In this document: in pieces, positions 22,872 through 30,436 of the stretch | Position numbering within the stretch: the first letter of the stretch is position 1 | Layout: each line of letters begins with the position of its first letter | NCBI GenBank assembly: GCA_900549865.1 | Contig: URPU01000012.1 | Location: 1-37,012, forward strand | Length of the DNA stretch: 37,012 bases | Direction: 5' to 3' | Source of the DNA: an uncultured Eubacteriales bacterium | Lineage (GTDB): Bacteria > Bacillota > Clostridia > Oscillospirales > Oscillospiraceae | Position numbers and translations under genes: made by a program | The notes under the pieces: generated by a model | What the model was told of the DNA's origin: nothing | Database searches by the model: none | The model's input: the letters and a program-made list of their open reading frames with translations, nothing else

Positions 22872-22921
22872 AAAAAAGAATCCGCCCCGCCGCACATTGA
22901 CGACGGAACAGATCCTTTTTT
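22872..22921 (-). terminator. Terminator between the YtvI-like and AbrB genes
   Basis: A long hairpin (22878-22915) is flanked by A6 on the left and T6 on the right. Its mismatches are C-A on the plus strand but G-U wobbles on the minus strand, so it folds better as leftward RNA and fits the AbrB transcript. It may also stop the YtvI-like transcript. Confidence 0.6.
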
Positions 22922-22957
22922 AATTATGACCCTGACCGGGCTTCAGGCCCTATACCT

Positions 22958-23203
22958 TCAACCGAGCTCCTTGAGCTTTTCGATGCACTCCGGGCACACG
23001 AATCTGCCCCTGTAAGGCACGATGCCCTTCACGTTGTCGCAGAAGACGCAGGCTGCCTGATACTTATGAAGAATAATATCCTCTCCTTCAACGTATATCT
23101 CTAATGCATCCTTCTCCGCGATGTCAAGTGTGCGGCGCATCTCTATGGGCAGCACTATACGTCCAAGCTCATCAACTTTACGCACGATTCCGGTAGATTT
23201 CAT
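22958..23203 (-). CDS. AbrB/SpoVT-type transcription regulator with C-terminal zinc ribbon
   Basis: An 81-residue protein. Residues 1-47 form the swapped-hairpin AbrB DNA-binding domain (MKSTGIVRKVDELGRIVLPIE start, GEDIILHKY end). Residues 48-81 carry CVFC and CPEC, a likely four-Cys zinc ribbon seen in a clostridial AbrB subgroup. The ATG at 23203 is chosen because AAGGAG lies upstream and the family begins MKSTGIVRKVD; an in-frame start at 23350 would cross the promoter. AbrB-type proteins govern the shift to stationary phase and sporulation. The gene lies next to spmAB, divergently. Confidence 0.92.
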   Translation of the reverse strand: MKSTGIVRKVDELGRIVLPIEMRRTLDIAEKDALEIYVEGEDIILHKYQAACVFCDNVKGIVPYRGRFVCPECIEKLKELG

Positions 23204-23279
23204 CTTTCTACACTCCTTTTCATAGTGGGGAAGTGGAATTAAAACCTCTCTCCTTAGGCAATTCCCACCCTCTGCCATG

Positions 23280-23307
23280 ATTATAGCATGAATTCGCGCC
23301 GCGTCAA
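23280..23307 (-). promoter_or_regulatory. Promoter of the AbrB-type gene
   Basis: On the minus strand, -35 TTGACG (23302-23307), a 16-base spacer and perfect -10 TATAAT (23280-23285), giving a leader of about 70 bases. One of the clearest promoters in the window. Confidence 0.8.
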
Positions 23308-23388
23308 CTCCAAATTCTTTTTTTTGCAAAAGAATTAACATTTTATTCATGTCGTTTTAAAAATTTTTCTGTCGGAGGGCGCGGCGCC

Positions 23389-23961
23389 ATGCTGTTTTCC
23401 CGTATACTCGCATTTTTATTTATACTCTCCGCGCTTTTTATGGCCGCGTCCGGCGGAACGGACGGCAGCGCCGCCCTCACCGGCGCGCAGGAGGCCGTGA
23501 AGTTCTGCCTCGCCATCTCCGGCAGCATCTGCCTGTGGAGCGCCGTCATGGAGCTTATGGAGCGCTGCGGGATAACGCATATGCTCCAAGGGCTTCTGCG
23601 GCCGCTGCTTCGCCGCCTCTTCCCGGAAAGCGCGCGGCATGAGGACATCCTCTCCGCCGTCACGGAAAACGTCAGCGCGAATCTGCTGGGTCTCGGCAAC
23701 GCGGCGACGCCCGCGGGGATAAGGGCGGCGCAGGGCATGGCGCGCCTCTCCCCCGGCGGCGCGGCGGCGGACGAGCTGTGCCTGTTCGCGGTCTTGAACA
23801 CGGCCTCGCTTGAGCTTCTCCCGGCCACGGTGGCGGCCGTGCGGGCCGAGTGCGGCGCGGTCGCGCCGTTCGACATCCTCCCGGCGGTCTGGTTCAGCTC
23901 CGCCGTGTCGGTATGCGCGGGGCTGGCCGCCGCCGCGCTTTTCAGGAGGCTGTGGCCGTGA
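23389..23961 (+). CDS. spmA: Spore maturation protein A (SpmA)
   Basis: A 190-residue integral membrane protein of the nucleoside-recognition/SpmA family, needed with SpmB for spore-core dehydration in Bacillus. Family features include EAVKFCLAISGSICLWSAVMELMERCGI near residues 34-62, NVSANLLGLGNAATPAGI (about 100-117) and LFAVLNTASLELLPATVAAVRA. GGAGGG precedes the ATG at 23389. It overlaps spmB by GTGA, so the two are translated together. It diverges from the AbrB-type regulator. Confidence 0.93.
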   Translation: MLFSRILAFLFILSALFMAASGGTDGSAALTGAQEAVKFCLAISGSICLWSAVMELMERCGITHMLQGLLRPLLRRLFPESARHEDILSAVTENVSANLLGLGNAATPAGIRAAQGMARLSPGGAAADELCLFAVLNTASLELLPATVAAVRAECGAVAPFDILPAVWFSSAVSVCAGLAAAALFRRLWP

Positions 23962-24479
23962 GCGCGCTTTTATCCCTCGCCCCGGCGCTCATCATCGCGT
24001 GCGTGTGCCTGTGCGCGCTGATAAAGAACGTGGACGTCATGGACGCCATGACGGCGGGCGCAAAAAAGGGCCTTTGCACCGTGCGCGATATGCTGCCCGC
24101 GCTTATCGTGCTCTTCTCCGCGATATACCTGCTGCGCGCCTCGCCGCTTCCGGCGGTCCTTGCGCGGCTGCTCGCGCCTGCGCTGCGCCTTTTCGGCATT
24201 CCGGAGGAGACCTCCCTGCTGCTTCTGCTGCGGCCGCTCTCCGGCAGCGGCGCGATGAGCGCGGCGGCGGACATCATGACCCGCTGCGGCGCGGATTCCC
24301 TCGCCGGGCGCACCGCCGCCGTCATGATCGGTTCCAGCGAAACGACGTTTTACGTCGTCGCGGTGTATTTTGCCGCGGCGGGCATAAAAGAAAACCGCTG
24401 GACCGTTCCCGCCGCGCTTATTGCGGACGCCGCGGGCTTTGCCGCCGCGGCGTGGATCTGCGCGCGCATATGGGGCTGA
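23958..24479 (+). CDS. spmB: Spore maturation protein B (SpmB)
   Basis: A 173-residue integral membrane protein, partner of SpmA. Family motifs are DVMDAMTAGAKKGLCTVRDMLPALIVLFSA, with LRPLSGSGAMSAAADIM and MIGSSETTFYVVAVYFAAAGI near the end. The start is GTG at 23958, overlapping the spmA stop as GTGA, with AGGAGG 8 bases upstream. The longer in-frame start is inside spmA and is rejected. Its presence indicates an endospore-forming lineage, or a recent descendant of one. Confidence 0.93.
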   Translation: MSALLSLAPALIIACVCLCALIKNVDVMDAMTAGAKKGLCTVRDMLPALIVLFSAIYLLRASPLPAVLARLLAPALRLFGIPEETSLLLLLRPLSGSGAMSAAADIMTRCGADSLAGRTAAVMIGSSETTFYVVAVYFAAAGIKENRWTVPAALIADAAGFAAAAWICARIWG

Positions 24480-24523
24480 ACGCCGCCCTCGCTTATTTTT
24501 TGATTAAATTGTATATATTTCTC

Positions 24524-24552
24524 TTGTATTCCGTCCGGAAAGCCTGTATAAT
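24524..24552 (+). promoter_or_regulatory. Promoter of the E2-like acyltransferase gene
   Basis: Perfect -10 TATAAT (24547-24552), 17 bases after a weak -35 TTGTAT (24524-24529). The leader is about 50 bases to the ATG at 24612. Confidence 0.6.
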
Positions 24553-24611
24553 GTCAATGCTTAAAAATTTGAAAGCTAATCTTGCAGACCTTTACATTCG
24601 GAGGGAATATA

Positions 24612-25490
24612 ATGAGCAAATACAAGCGCCGCTTCGGCGACCGCAAGGACGGGCGGCTTCTCCGCTCACTGCCGGCCTTTGCGAAATTCATTCCTTACAT
24701 AATGCCCACGCGCAACGACGCCTCCAACCAGTATGAGGAGAGCTTCGAGGTCTCGACGGTCGATCGCCGCCTGCGCCAGCTCCGCGTCGCCGGTTATAAG
24801 GGGATAGGCATCCTGCACTTCATAATCGCGGCGTATATCCGCGGCATCTCCATGCTGCCCGGCATAAACCGCTTCGTCGTCGGCCGGCGCATATACTCGC
24901 GCGAGAATATCGAGGTCGTCATGACGGTCAAGCGCGCCATATCCATCGACGCGACGGAGACGACCATAAAGGTCTCGTTTGAGCCGACCGACACCATCTT
25001 CGACGTTTACCGCAAGATGAACGAGAAGATAGACGAGATAAAGACCTCCACCAGCAACAACAATACCGAGGACGTGGCGGAATCGCTGTGCAAGGCGCCG
25101 CGCTTCCTGCTGCGCTTCGCCATTGCTATCCTGCGCATGATGGACTACTTCGGCTGGCTGCCTGAGAAGCTGACGGATGCAAGCCCCTTCCACGGCTCCA
25201 TGATAATCACGGACCTTGGCTCTCTGCGTATCGGACCCATCTTCCACCATATCTACAACTTCGGCACGCTGCCCGTGTTCATCGCCTTCGGCGCGAAGCG
25301 GCACGCGTATGAGATCGACCGTCACGGTCAGGTGGTCGATCATAAGTATGTTGACTGCAAGTTCGTCATGGATGAGCGCACCGTTGACGGGCACTATTAC
25401 GCGCAGTTCCTTCAGGCCATCCGTTACCTCTTCGCCCACCCGGAGATAGTTGAAGCGCCCCCCTCCAAGGTCGTCGAGGACGTGTACTGA
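24612..25490 (+). CDS. Stand-alone E2/CAT-fold acyltransferase-like protein with altered catalytic motif
   Basis: This 292-residue protein resembles the catalytic domain of 2-oxoacid dehydrogenase E2 subunits (chloramphenicol-acetyltransferase fold) but has no lipoyl or peripheral-subunit domain. Visible family features are IIAAYIRGISMLPGINRFVV near residues 71-90, GSMIITDLGSLRIGPIFHHIY and the C-terminal active-site block FVMDERTVDGHYYAQFL. True E2 enzymes read DHRxxDG; here it is DERTVDG (254-260), with the catalytic His replaced by Glu. I recall the same change in related clostridial proteins, so it is probably a family trait rather than decay. GGAGGG lies before the ATG at 24612. It is a single-gene unit with its own promoter and terminator. 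Confidence 0.8.
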   Translation: MSKYKRRFGDRKDGRLLRSLPAFAKFIPYIMPTRNDASNQYEESFEVSTVDRRLRQLRVAGYKGIGILHFIIAAYIRGISMLPGINRFVVGRRIYSRENIEVVMTVKRAISIDATETTIKVSFEPTDTIFDVYRKMNEKIDEIKTSTSNNNTEDVAESLCKAPRFLLRFAIAILRMMDYFGWLPEKLTDASPFHGSMIITDLGSLRIGPIFHHIYNFGTLPVFIAFGAKRHAYEIDRHGQVVDHKYVDCKFVMDERTVDGHYYAQFLQAIRYLFAHPEIVEAPPSKVVEDVY

Positions 25491-25523
25491 TTTATTGAAG
25501 CACACTTTCAAACGTATAAAAAT

Positions 25524-25556
25524 TGCCTTTCGGAAAATTCCGAAAGGCAGTTTTGT
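25524..25556 (+). terminator. Bidirectional terminator between E2-like and TIR-LRR genes
   Basis: A perfect 12-bp stem TGCCTTTCGGAA/TTCCGAAAGGCA with a 2-base AA centre (likely fewer pairs in practice) at 25524-25549, with TTTT on the right and AAAA on the left. It serves both convergent genes. Confidence 0.8.
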
Positions 25557-25567
25557 TATCTGCTGTT

Positions 25568-27196
25568 TCAGTCCGCCGCGGGCGTCTCTATGACGTTCAC
25601 GGTCACTCCTGTGCCGTTCAGCGCATGAGTAACGGCGGTCTCCATTGGCGCGTCGATATTGACGACGGAAAGCGCGGGCAGCTCGCCCAGCGCCGACCAG
25701 TCGAGGTTTTCCCCGCTCGATAAAAGCGTGAGCGTCGTGAGGCCGTCGAACTCGTCGAGATTCGCCGTCGAGTCGAGCTTGCAGTTATCAAGCGCAAGGC
25801 TTGTCATGCCCTTTTCCCTGTCGAAGCTTCTGAAAAAGCTTCCGCGCAGATCACAGCCGGTGAAGCGCGCCTCCGTCAGGCCGCTCATATGCAGGACGGT
25901 TTTCATCTCATCCGTCGTGCAGTTTGAAAGCGACGCCGAGGTCAGCTTCGTCAGCGGCTTCAACGCGGAGTAGTCCGTCACGGACGCGCCGTTGAGGTCG
26001 ATAAGGCGAAGCTCCAGACACTGGCGTATGTCGCCCAGCTCCGTAATGGGGCACCCGGCCGCCCTGAGCTCCCTCAGCTTGGAAAGCCGCCCTACGCCGT
26101 CGAGCGTGGACACGCGGCAGCCGCTTATGTCAAGATACTGTATGTCCAGTGCGGGCATGGTCGAAAGCGTGCTGAGACTCTGCCCCGTGAGGGTCAGCGT
26201 CTTCAGGCCGGTGAAGTAGCGCAGATCGCTCAGGTCGCGTATGCCGCCGTCCGTGCTTTCTGCCCCGGCCGCCTCCCCGGCGCTGAAATACCAGTCCTCG
26301 CCGCAGATGTACAGCTCCGTCAGGCCCGCGATATCCGCGACGTATATGTCGCCGTTTTCAATGCCGCTGTATTCGCGCGCGATCCTTTCAAATATATCCT
26401 CGCTGAACTCCGCCTTTGCCGAGGCGGGCAGGAGGGATGCCTGCTGCGCGTCCAGCTTTATGAGCACGCGCTCCGTCAGACCCGTGAAGTGACCGACAAT
26501 GCCCAGCGTTATCACCGCCGCCAGCACCAGCACCGCCAGCACCAGCGCAATTATGCGCCCGGCCGTCCACTTTTTCTTCGGCTTCGGCTTTGGCGCGCTC
26601 TCCGGCGTGGGCTTCCTCTCCGCCTTGGGGGCGGCCTCGCGCTTTTTGTGGGAAATGCGCCGCTCCTCGCGCTCGGCCTTGCTTTCCTCCCTGCGCCGAG
26701 CGCGCTGCTGCGCCTCTTCCGTGCGCTCCTCCTCCGCCGCGGGGGCGGCGGCTTCGCTGTTTCCCGTGAAGCTCTCCGAAATGAGCAGCGGCGCGGAGTA
26801 CAGCTTTTCATAGAAAAGCGCCTCCGGCATACAGTACTTCATCAGCGCGAATATGTTGCCTATCTGCATTTCCATGCCGGGGGTCATATCGGTGCTTTCA
26901 AGGAAGATGTTTATCACCTTTATGCGCTTCATCAGCGCATAGTGCATCTCCCTGCGGCAGTTGTCTGACTTCATGTAGCTTCCGGAGATGAATGCCAGCA
27001 CAAGATGCGCGTCGCGCAGATGCTGCGCGATGCACTCGGGCCATTCACTGCCGACCTCTATCCCCTCGTCATACCAGATACGGTAGCCGCGCGCGTGCAT
27101 GTCGCTCAGCACCTCCATCACGGCCTTGGAATCCGAATGGGCATAGCTGACGAATATGTACGGCTCAGTACCTTCATAGGGCTTGAAATAATTCAC
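25568..27196 (-). CDS. TIR domain-transmembrane-LRR protein (inverted Toll-like layout)
   Basis: A 542-residue protein. Residues 10 to about 130 are a TIR domain: YIFVSYAHSD, RIWYDEGIEVGSEWPECIA, LVLAFIS, and SDNCRREMHYAL with E83 at the place of the NADase catalytic Glu. A highly charged stretch rich in Arg, Lys and Glu (155-210) precedes one membrane helix (214-236). Residues about 285-542 form leucine-rich repeats of about 20 residues (LKTLTLTGQSLSTL, IQYLDISGCRVSTL, LRELRAAGCPITEL). The positive charge before the helix predicts cytoplasmic TIR and outside LRR. It starts with GTG at 27196 overlapping the upstream stop as GTGA. Signalling or defence by NAD cleavage is inference. Last gene of the cdd operon. 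Confidence 0.85.
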   Translation of the reverse strand: MNYFKPYEGTEPYIFVSYAHSDSKAVMEVLSDMHARGYRIWYDEGIEVGSEWPECIAQHLRDAHLVLAFISGSYMKSDNCRREMHYALMKRIKVINIFLESTDMTPGMEMQIGNIFALMKYCMPEALFYEKLYSAPLLISESFTGNSEAAAPAAEEERTEEAQQRARRREESKAEREERRISHKKREAAPKAERKPTPESAPKPKPKKKWTAGRIIALVLAVLVLAAVITLGIVGHFTGLTERVLIKLDAQQASLLPASAKAEFSEDIFERIAREYSGIENGDIYVADIAGLTELYICGEDWYFSAGEAAGAESTDGGIRDLSDLRYFTGLKTLTLTGQSLSTLSTMPALDIQYLDISGCRVSTLDGVGRLSKLRELRAAGCPITELGDIRQCLELRLIDLNGASVTDYSALKPLTKLTSASLSNCTTDEMKTVLHMSGLTEARFTGCDLRGSFFRSFDREKGMTSLALDNCKLDSTANLDEFDGLTTLTLLSSGENLDWSALGELPALSVVNIDAPMETAVTHALNGTGVTVNVIETPAAD

Positions 27197-27480
27197 TGTG
27201 TCTCTACCTCGGTTTCTTTCCCGATTTGAATGACGCGCGCACGCGCCGCGCGCTCCAGCTCAACAAGCCGCACGGCCTCCTCATAAAGCGCCTCGCCCGC
27301 AGGCGTGAGGCCAACGACGTTGTTGCTGATGCGCGCGACGAGGCGCACGCCCAGCTCCGCCTCAAGCGCGGTCACGGCGCGGCTGACCGTGGAGTGGCTT
27401 ATAAACAGCTTCCGCGCGGCGGTGCTGTAGCTTTTTTCCCGCGCCGCCGCGGCAAATATGGCAAGCTGCCTCAGCTCCAT
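27193..27480 (-). CDS. LysR-type DNA-binding domain alone (no effector domain)
   Basis: A 95-residue protein that matches only the N-terminal winged helix-turn-helix of LysR regulators: MELRQLAIFAAAAREKSYSTAARKL, then SHSTVSRAVTALEAELGVRLVAR and LTPAGEALYEEA, ending in the linker helix (VRLVELERAARARV). The usual about 200-residue effector-binding domain is absent. The end is clean and overlaps the TIR-LRR start, so this may be a stable one-domain regulator rather than a fresh truncation. The ATG at 27480 follows the cdd stop by 1 base with no clear ribosome site, so it is translation-coupled to cdd. Its target is unknown. Confidence 0.82.
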   Translation of the reverse strand: MELRQLAIFAAAAREKSYSTAARKLFISHSTVSRAVTALEAELGVRLVARISNNVVGLTPAGEALYEEAVRLVELERAARARVIQIGKETEVETQ

Positions 27481-27481
27481 C

Positions 27482-27862
27482 TCAGTAGTTGAAGTTGTGC
27501 GGCAGAAGCTCGGTAAGCTTATAGCTGACGTAGCGGTCCCCCGCCTTGGCGCAGAGCACCTCCATATCCGGTGAAAACTCCGCAAGGAACTGCCGGCACG
27601 CGCCGCAGGGCGTGCACCAGTTTTCGCTGTCGGCGTATATGGCGATGCGCTTGAAGCTCCTGTGCCCCTCGCTGACCGCCTTGACGCACGCTGTGCGCTC
27701 CGCGCAGATGGTGCTGCCGAGGGCGGCGTTCTCCACGTTGCAGCCGGTGAACACCGCGCCGTCGTCGCACTCCAGCGCGGCGCCGACGGAAAAGCGGGAA
27801 TACGGAACATAGGCGTTCATCGACGCCTTTTTTGCCATGGACATAAGCTCTCTGTCAGTCAT
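27482..27862 (-). CDS. cdd: Cytidine deaminase
   Basis: Zinc enzyme that converts cytidine and deoxycytidine to uridine forms in pyrimidine salvage. The 126-residue protein has normal length for the homotetrameric type: NAYVPYSRFSVGAAL, CNVENAALG, CAER with zinc Cys C53 and catalytic E55, and PCGACRQ with zinc ligands C86 and C89. The ATG at 27862 is chosen because GGGAGAG lies 7 bases upstream; an earlier in-frame ATG at 27880 lacks a site. It is the first gene of an operon with a LysR-like domain protein and a TIR-LRR protein. Confidence 0.94.
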   Translation of the reverse strand: MTDRELMSMAKKASMNAYVPYSRFSVGAALECDDGAVFTGCNVENAALGSTICAERTACVKAVSEGHRSFKRIAIYADSENWCTPCGACRQFLAEFSPDMEVLCAKAGDRYVSYKLTELLPHNFNY

Positions 27863-27932
27863 AATGCTCTCCCTTTCCATTGTTATATTTTATTCTGAAA
27901 TTTTAAAAGATCTCTTAATTCGCGCCGCGTTT

Positions 27933-29606
27933 TCAGCCCTCGACGAACTCCCAGTTCGCAAAGTTGAAAAGCGGGTTGCCGAAGTTTGCGTCGATGCCCT
28001 TGATAATGCCGCGGTGGCAGATTATCTGCTGCTTTTCAAAGCCGATGGGGATAAGCATGGCGTTGAGCGACACAAGCTCCGCAAGCTGTTCATACGCCGC
28101 GGCTCTGTCCATGTCGCCCGCGGAGAGATAGGCGTTTATGTACTGCTCATAGCTTATGTCGGTGGAGTTGGAGTAATTGAGGCTGGAATTTTCGTTTTCC
28201 TTCGTTTTCACCTTCAGAAGCTCCGTCAGGTCGAAGTTGTTGCGCAGGCGGATCTCCCCGTAATAAAGGTCGTACTCGCCCGCCTCTATCGCGGCCAGAT
28301 AATCATCCCAGCTCAGCTCCTTCACCGTCACGGTGATGCCGAGCTGCTCCATATCGTCCGCAAAGCGGCGCACGACGCCGGTCTTCACGCTGCTGTCGGA
28401 GCACACCACGAAAACAAGCTCTATCTTCTGCGGCGAGCCGGACATGTATTCCAGCATCCCGTCCTCATCGTAATCCTTTATGCCCGCGTTTTCAAGCACG
28501 GCCACGCAGGTGTCAAGGTCGTAGGCCAGCGAGTTTGCAAGCTCCGTCGGGTAAATGTCGCAGGTTGGGTACATTGCGATGGGCGAGGCCACGCCGTTGC
28601 CGTGGAGAAGATCCACCATGTTCTGCCGGTCAAAGGCGAAGTTCATGGCGTATCGGAAGTTGCTGTAGCGCCCCAGTGCGCCCGCCTCGTTGAACACGAC
28701 GTAGTGCATGTTCGTCGTCGGGTAGGAGTGTATCTCGTTCGTGCTGGCATAGCCGAGGTTCGTATAGCTCGATGGGTCGTTTATGACGATGTCTATAAGC
28801 GATGACTCGAACGCATCCAGCGCGCTCTGCGCGTCGGTGTACTCCTTGAGGTATATCACGTCCACGGGATGGTGTATCTCCGCATGGGTGTATTTCGTGC
28901 CGACGCTTTCATCGCCGCTGCTGTCCGCCCCATCCTCCTGCACGACCTCCTCCGGCAGGCCGATGAAGCCGGTATAGGCGTGCAGCTCGGTATGATCCTC
29001 ATTGTACATGTACGGCCCGCTGCCCATCGGGAAGTCGTCGGCAAAGGTGCCGTATTTTATCACCGGGATGTTCAGCAGCTTCGGAAGCTGGGAGTTGCCG
29101 ATGCCGAGGGAGACATACAGCGTGTCGTCCCCGTCATAGGACGCGCCAAGATAGCTGTTGAAGCGCCCCTTGTACCTGTCGGAGCTGACGGCCCTGTCCA
29201 GCGAATAGCGTAGGTCCATGGCCGTGACGGGCGTGCCGTCGTGGAAGGTGTGGCCCTGGTCTATCTTGAAGGTCCAGTATGTGCAGTCCTCATTCGTCGC
29301 CCAATCGACGATGAGTTTTTTTATCACGTTGAAGTTGTTGTCCAGCTCCACCATGTTCTCATACACCAGCGCGCATACGAGCTGGTTTGAGCGGTTCGTC
29401 GCAATGAGGGGGTTGAAGCTGTAGTTCGAGTTGGAGTTGAGCGAGAATACATCGTCCTCGCCGACGGCGCGCTCCACATCCCTGCCGCCCGTCGATTCGG
29501 GGATGGTGTCGTAGGTGAGCGCGGCCTCGCGGCGGCCGCAGGCGGCGCAGCCGAGAAGCAGCGCCAGCGCGCACAGTATGCATACCGTCTTTTTCAGCTT
29601 TGTCAT
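27933..29606 (-). CDS. Family 5 (oligopeptide-type) ABC solute-binding lipoprotein
   Basis: A 557-residue protein with a lipoprotein signal (LKKTVCILCALALLLGC, lipid Cys near residue 20) and the SBP_bac_5 fold: SFNPLIATNRSNQLVCALVYE, WTFKIDQGHTFHDGTPVTAMDLRYSLDRA, GSGPYM, YVVFNE and FRYAMNFAFDRQNMVDLL. Such proteins bind peptides, nickel or other solutes for an ABC importer. No permease or ATPase gene is adjacent. The ATG at 29606 is preferred over 29612, since GGAG is then 7 bases away. It follows pgeF directly and the two stops/starts nearly overlap, so they share a transcript. Confidence 0.88.
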   Translation of the reverse strand: MTKLKKTVCILCALALLLGCAACGRREAALTYDTIPESTGGRDVERAVGEDDVFSLNSNSNYSFNPLIATNRSNQLVCALVYENMVELDNNFNVIKKLIVDWATNEDCTYWTFKIDQGHTFHDGTPVTAMDLRYSLDRAVSSDRYKGRFNSYLGASYDGDDTLYVSLGIGNSQLPKLLNIPVIKYGTFADDFPMGSGPYMYNEDHTELHAYTGFIGLPEEVVQEDGADSSGDESVGTKYTHAEIHHPVDVIYLKEYTDAQSALDAFESSLIDIVINDPSSYTNLGYASTNEIHSYPTTNMHYVVFNEAGALGRYSNFRYAMNFAFDRQNMVDLLHGNGVASPIAMYPTCDIYPTELANSLAYDLDTCVAVLENAGIKDYDEDGMLEYMSGSPQKIELVFVVCSDSSVKTGVVRRFADDMEQLGITVTVKELSWDDYLAAIEAGEYDLYYGEIRLRNNFDLTELLKVKTKENENSSLNYSNSTDISYEQYINAYLSAGDMDRAAAYEQLAELVSLNAMLIPIGFEKQQIICHRGIIKGIDANFGNPLFNFANWEFVEG

Positions 29607-29608
29607 TG

Positions 29609-30421
29609 TCATTCTCCAGGGGCAAGCACTATCGCCGCGGCAAGATTTCCCCTTCCCATGCCGCGCTTGAGCGTGTATCTGTGCGACCAGTATTTATCGT
29701 GGCTGCACACGGTACACTCCTCGGATACGTCTATATTCTCCCGCCGCAGGCCGAGCTGGACGAGACGGCGCGCGTTCGCCGCGCGCAGGTCAACCATCGT
29801 CTTCCCGCCGGGGCGCGCGTCGAAAAGCCCGTCCGCCTCGCCGCCGAGGTATTTCTCCACAGCCGCGGGCACATCGCCGTCCGTCTCAAAGCAGCAGCGC
29901 CCGATGGACGCGCCCATCGCCGCGCAGATGCTATCGCGCTTCGCGCCGAGGGCGCACATTTTTTCCACCGTCACGCCCAGAATATCCGCAACTGAGCTGC
30001 GCCAGCCGCAGTGCACCGCGGCGATGACGCCGTTTTCCGCATCGCACAGCAGCGCCGGCACGCAGTCCGCCACGAAGCACATTATGGGCAGGCCGCGCTC
30101 CGTTGTTATTATCCCGTCCGCCTCATAGGGTACGGGCGCGCCGCATTCGTGCCTGTCCGCGCGCGTGACGACGCGCACCTCGTTCCCGTGCACCTGCCGC
30201 GTGACGGCGCAGCCGTCTATCTCCGCGCCCATGAGCGCGGTCAGGCGCCTGTAGTTTTCGCGCACGTTCTCCGGCGCGTCGCCGCGGCCGAAGCCGAGGT
30301 TGAGGCTTGCAAAGTCCCCGGTGCTCACGCCGCCGAAGCGCGTCGTGAATGCGTGCTTCGTCCTTATCACGGACGAGCTCATGTATATAAGCCCGTCCAC
30401 GTTGTTTTCAGTAAATGCCAT
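29609..30421 (-). CDS. pgeF: PgeF/YfiH-family purine nucleoside phosphorylase (laccase-domain fold)
   Basis: A 270-residue protein of the YfiH/DUF152 family, formerly called multicopper polyphenol oxidase. Members cleave purine nucleosides, and E. coli YfiH also edits peptidoglycan precursors. Family features are TTRFGGVSTGDFASLNL, RQVHGNEV (zinc His), ADCVPALL, AAVHCGWRSS (zinc His/Cys pair region) and CTVCSHDKYWSHR near the end. GGAGG precedes the ATG at 30421. It lies 15 bases after the secA stop and just before the binding-protein gene. Confidence 0.9.
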   Translation of the reverse strand: MAFTENNVDGLIYMSSSVIRTKHAFTTRFGGVSTGDFASLNLGFGRGDAPENVRENYRRLTALMGAEIDGCAVTRQVHGNEVRVVTRADRHECGAPVPYEADGIITTERGLPIMCFVADCVPALLCDAENGVIAAVHCGWRSSVADILGVTVEKMCALGAKRDSICAAMGASIGRCCFETDGDVPAAVEKYLGGEADGLFDARPGGKTMVDLRAANARRLVQLGLRRENIDVSEECTVCSHDKYWSHRYTLKRGMGRGNLAAAIVLAPGE

Positions 30422-30436
30422 TGCGTCCTCCGCGGT

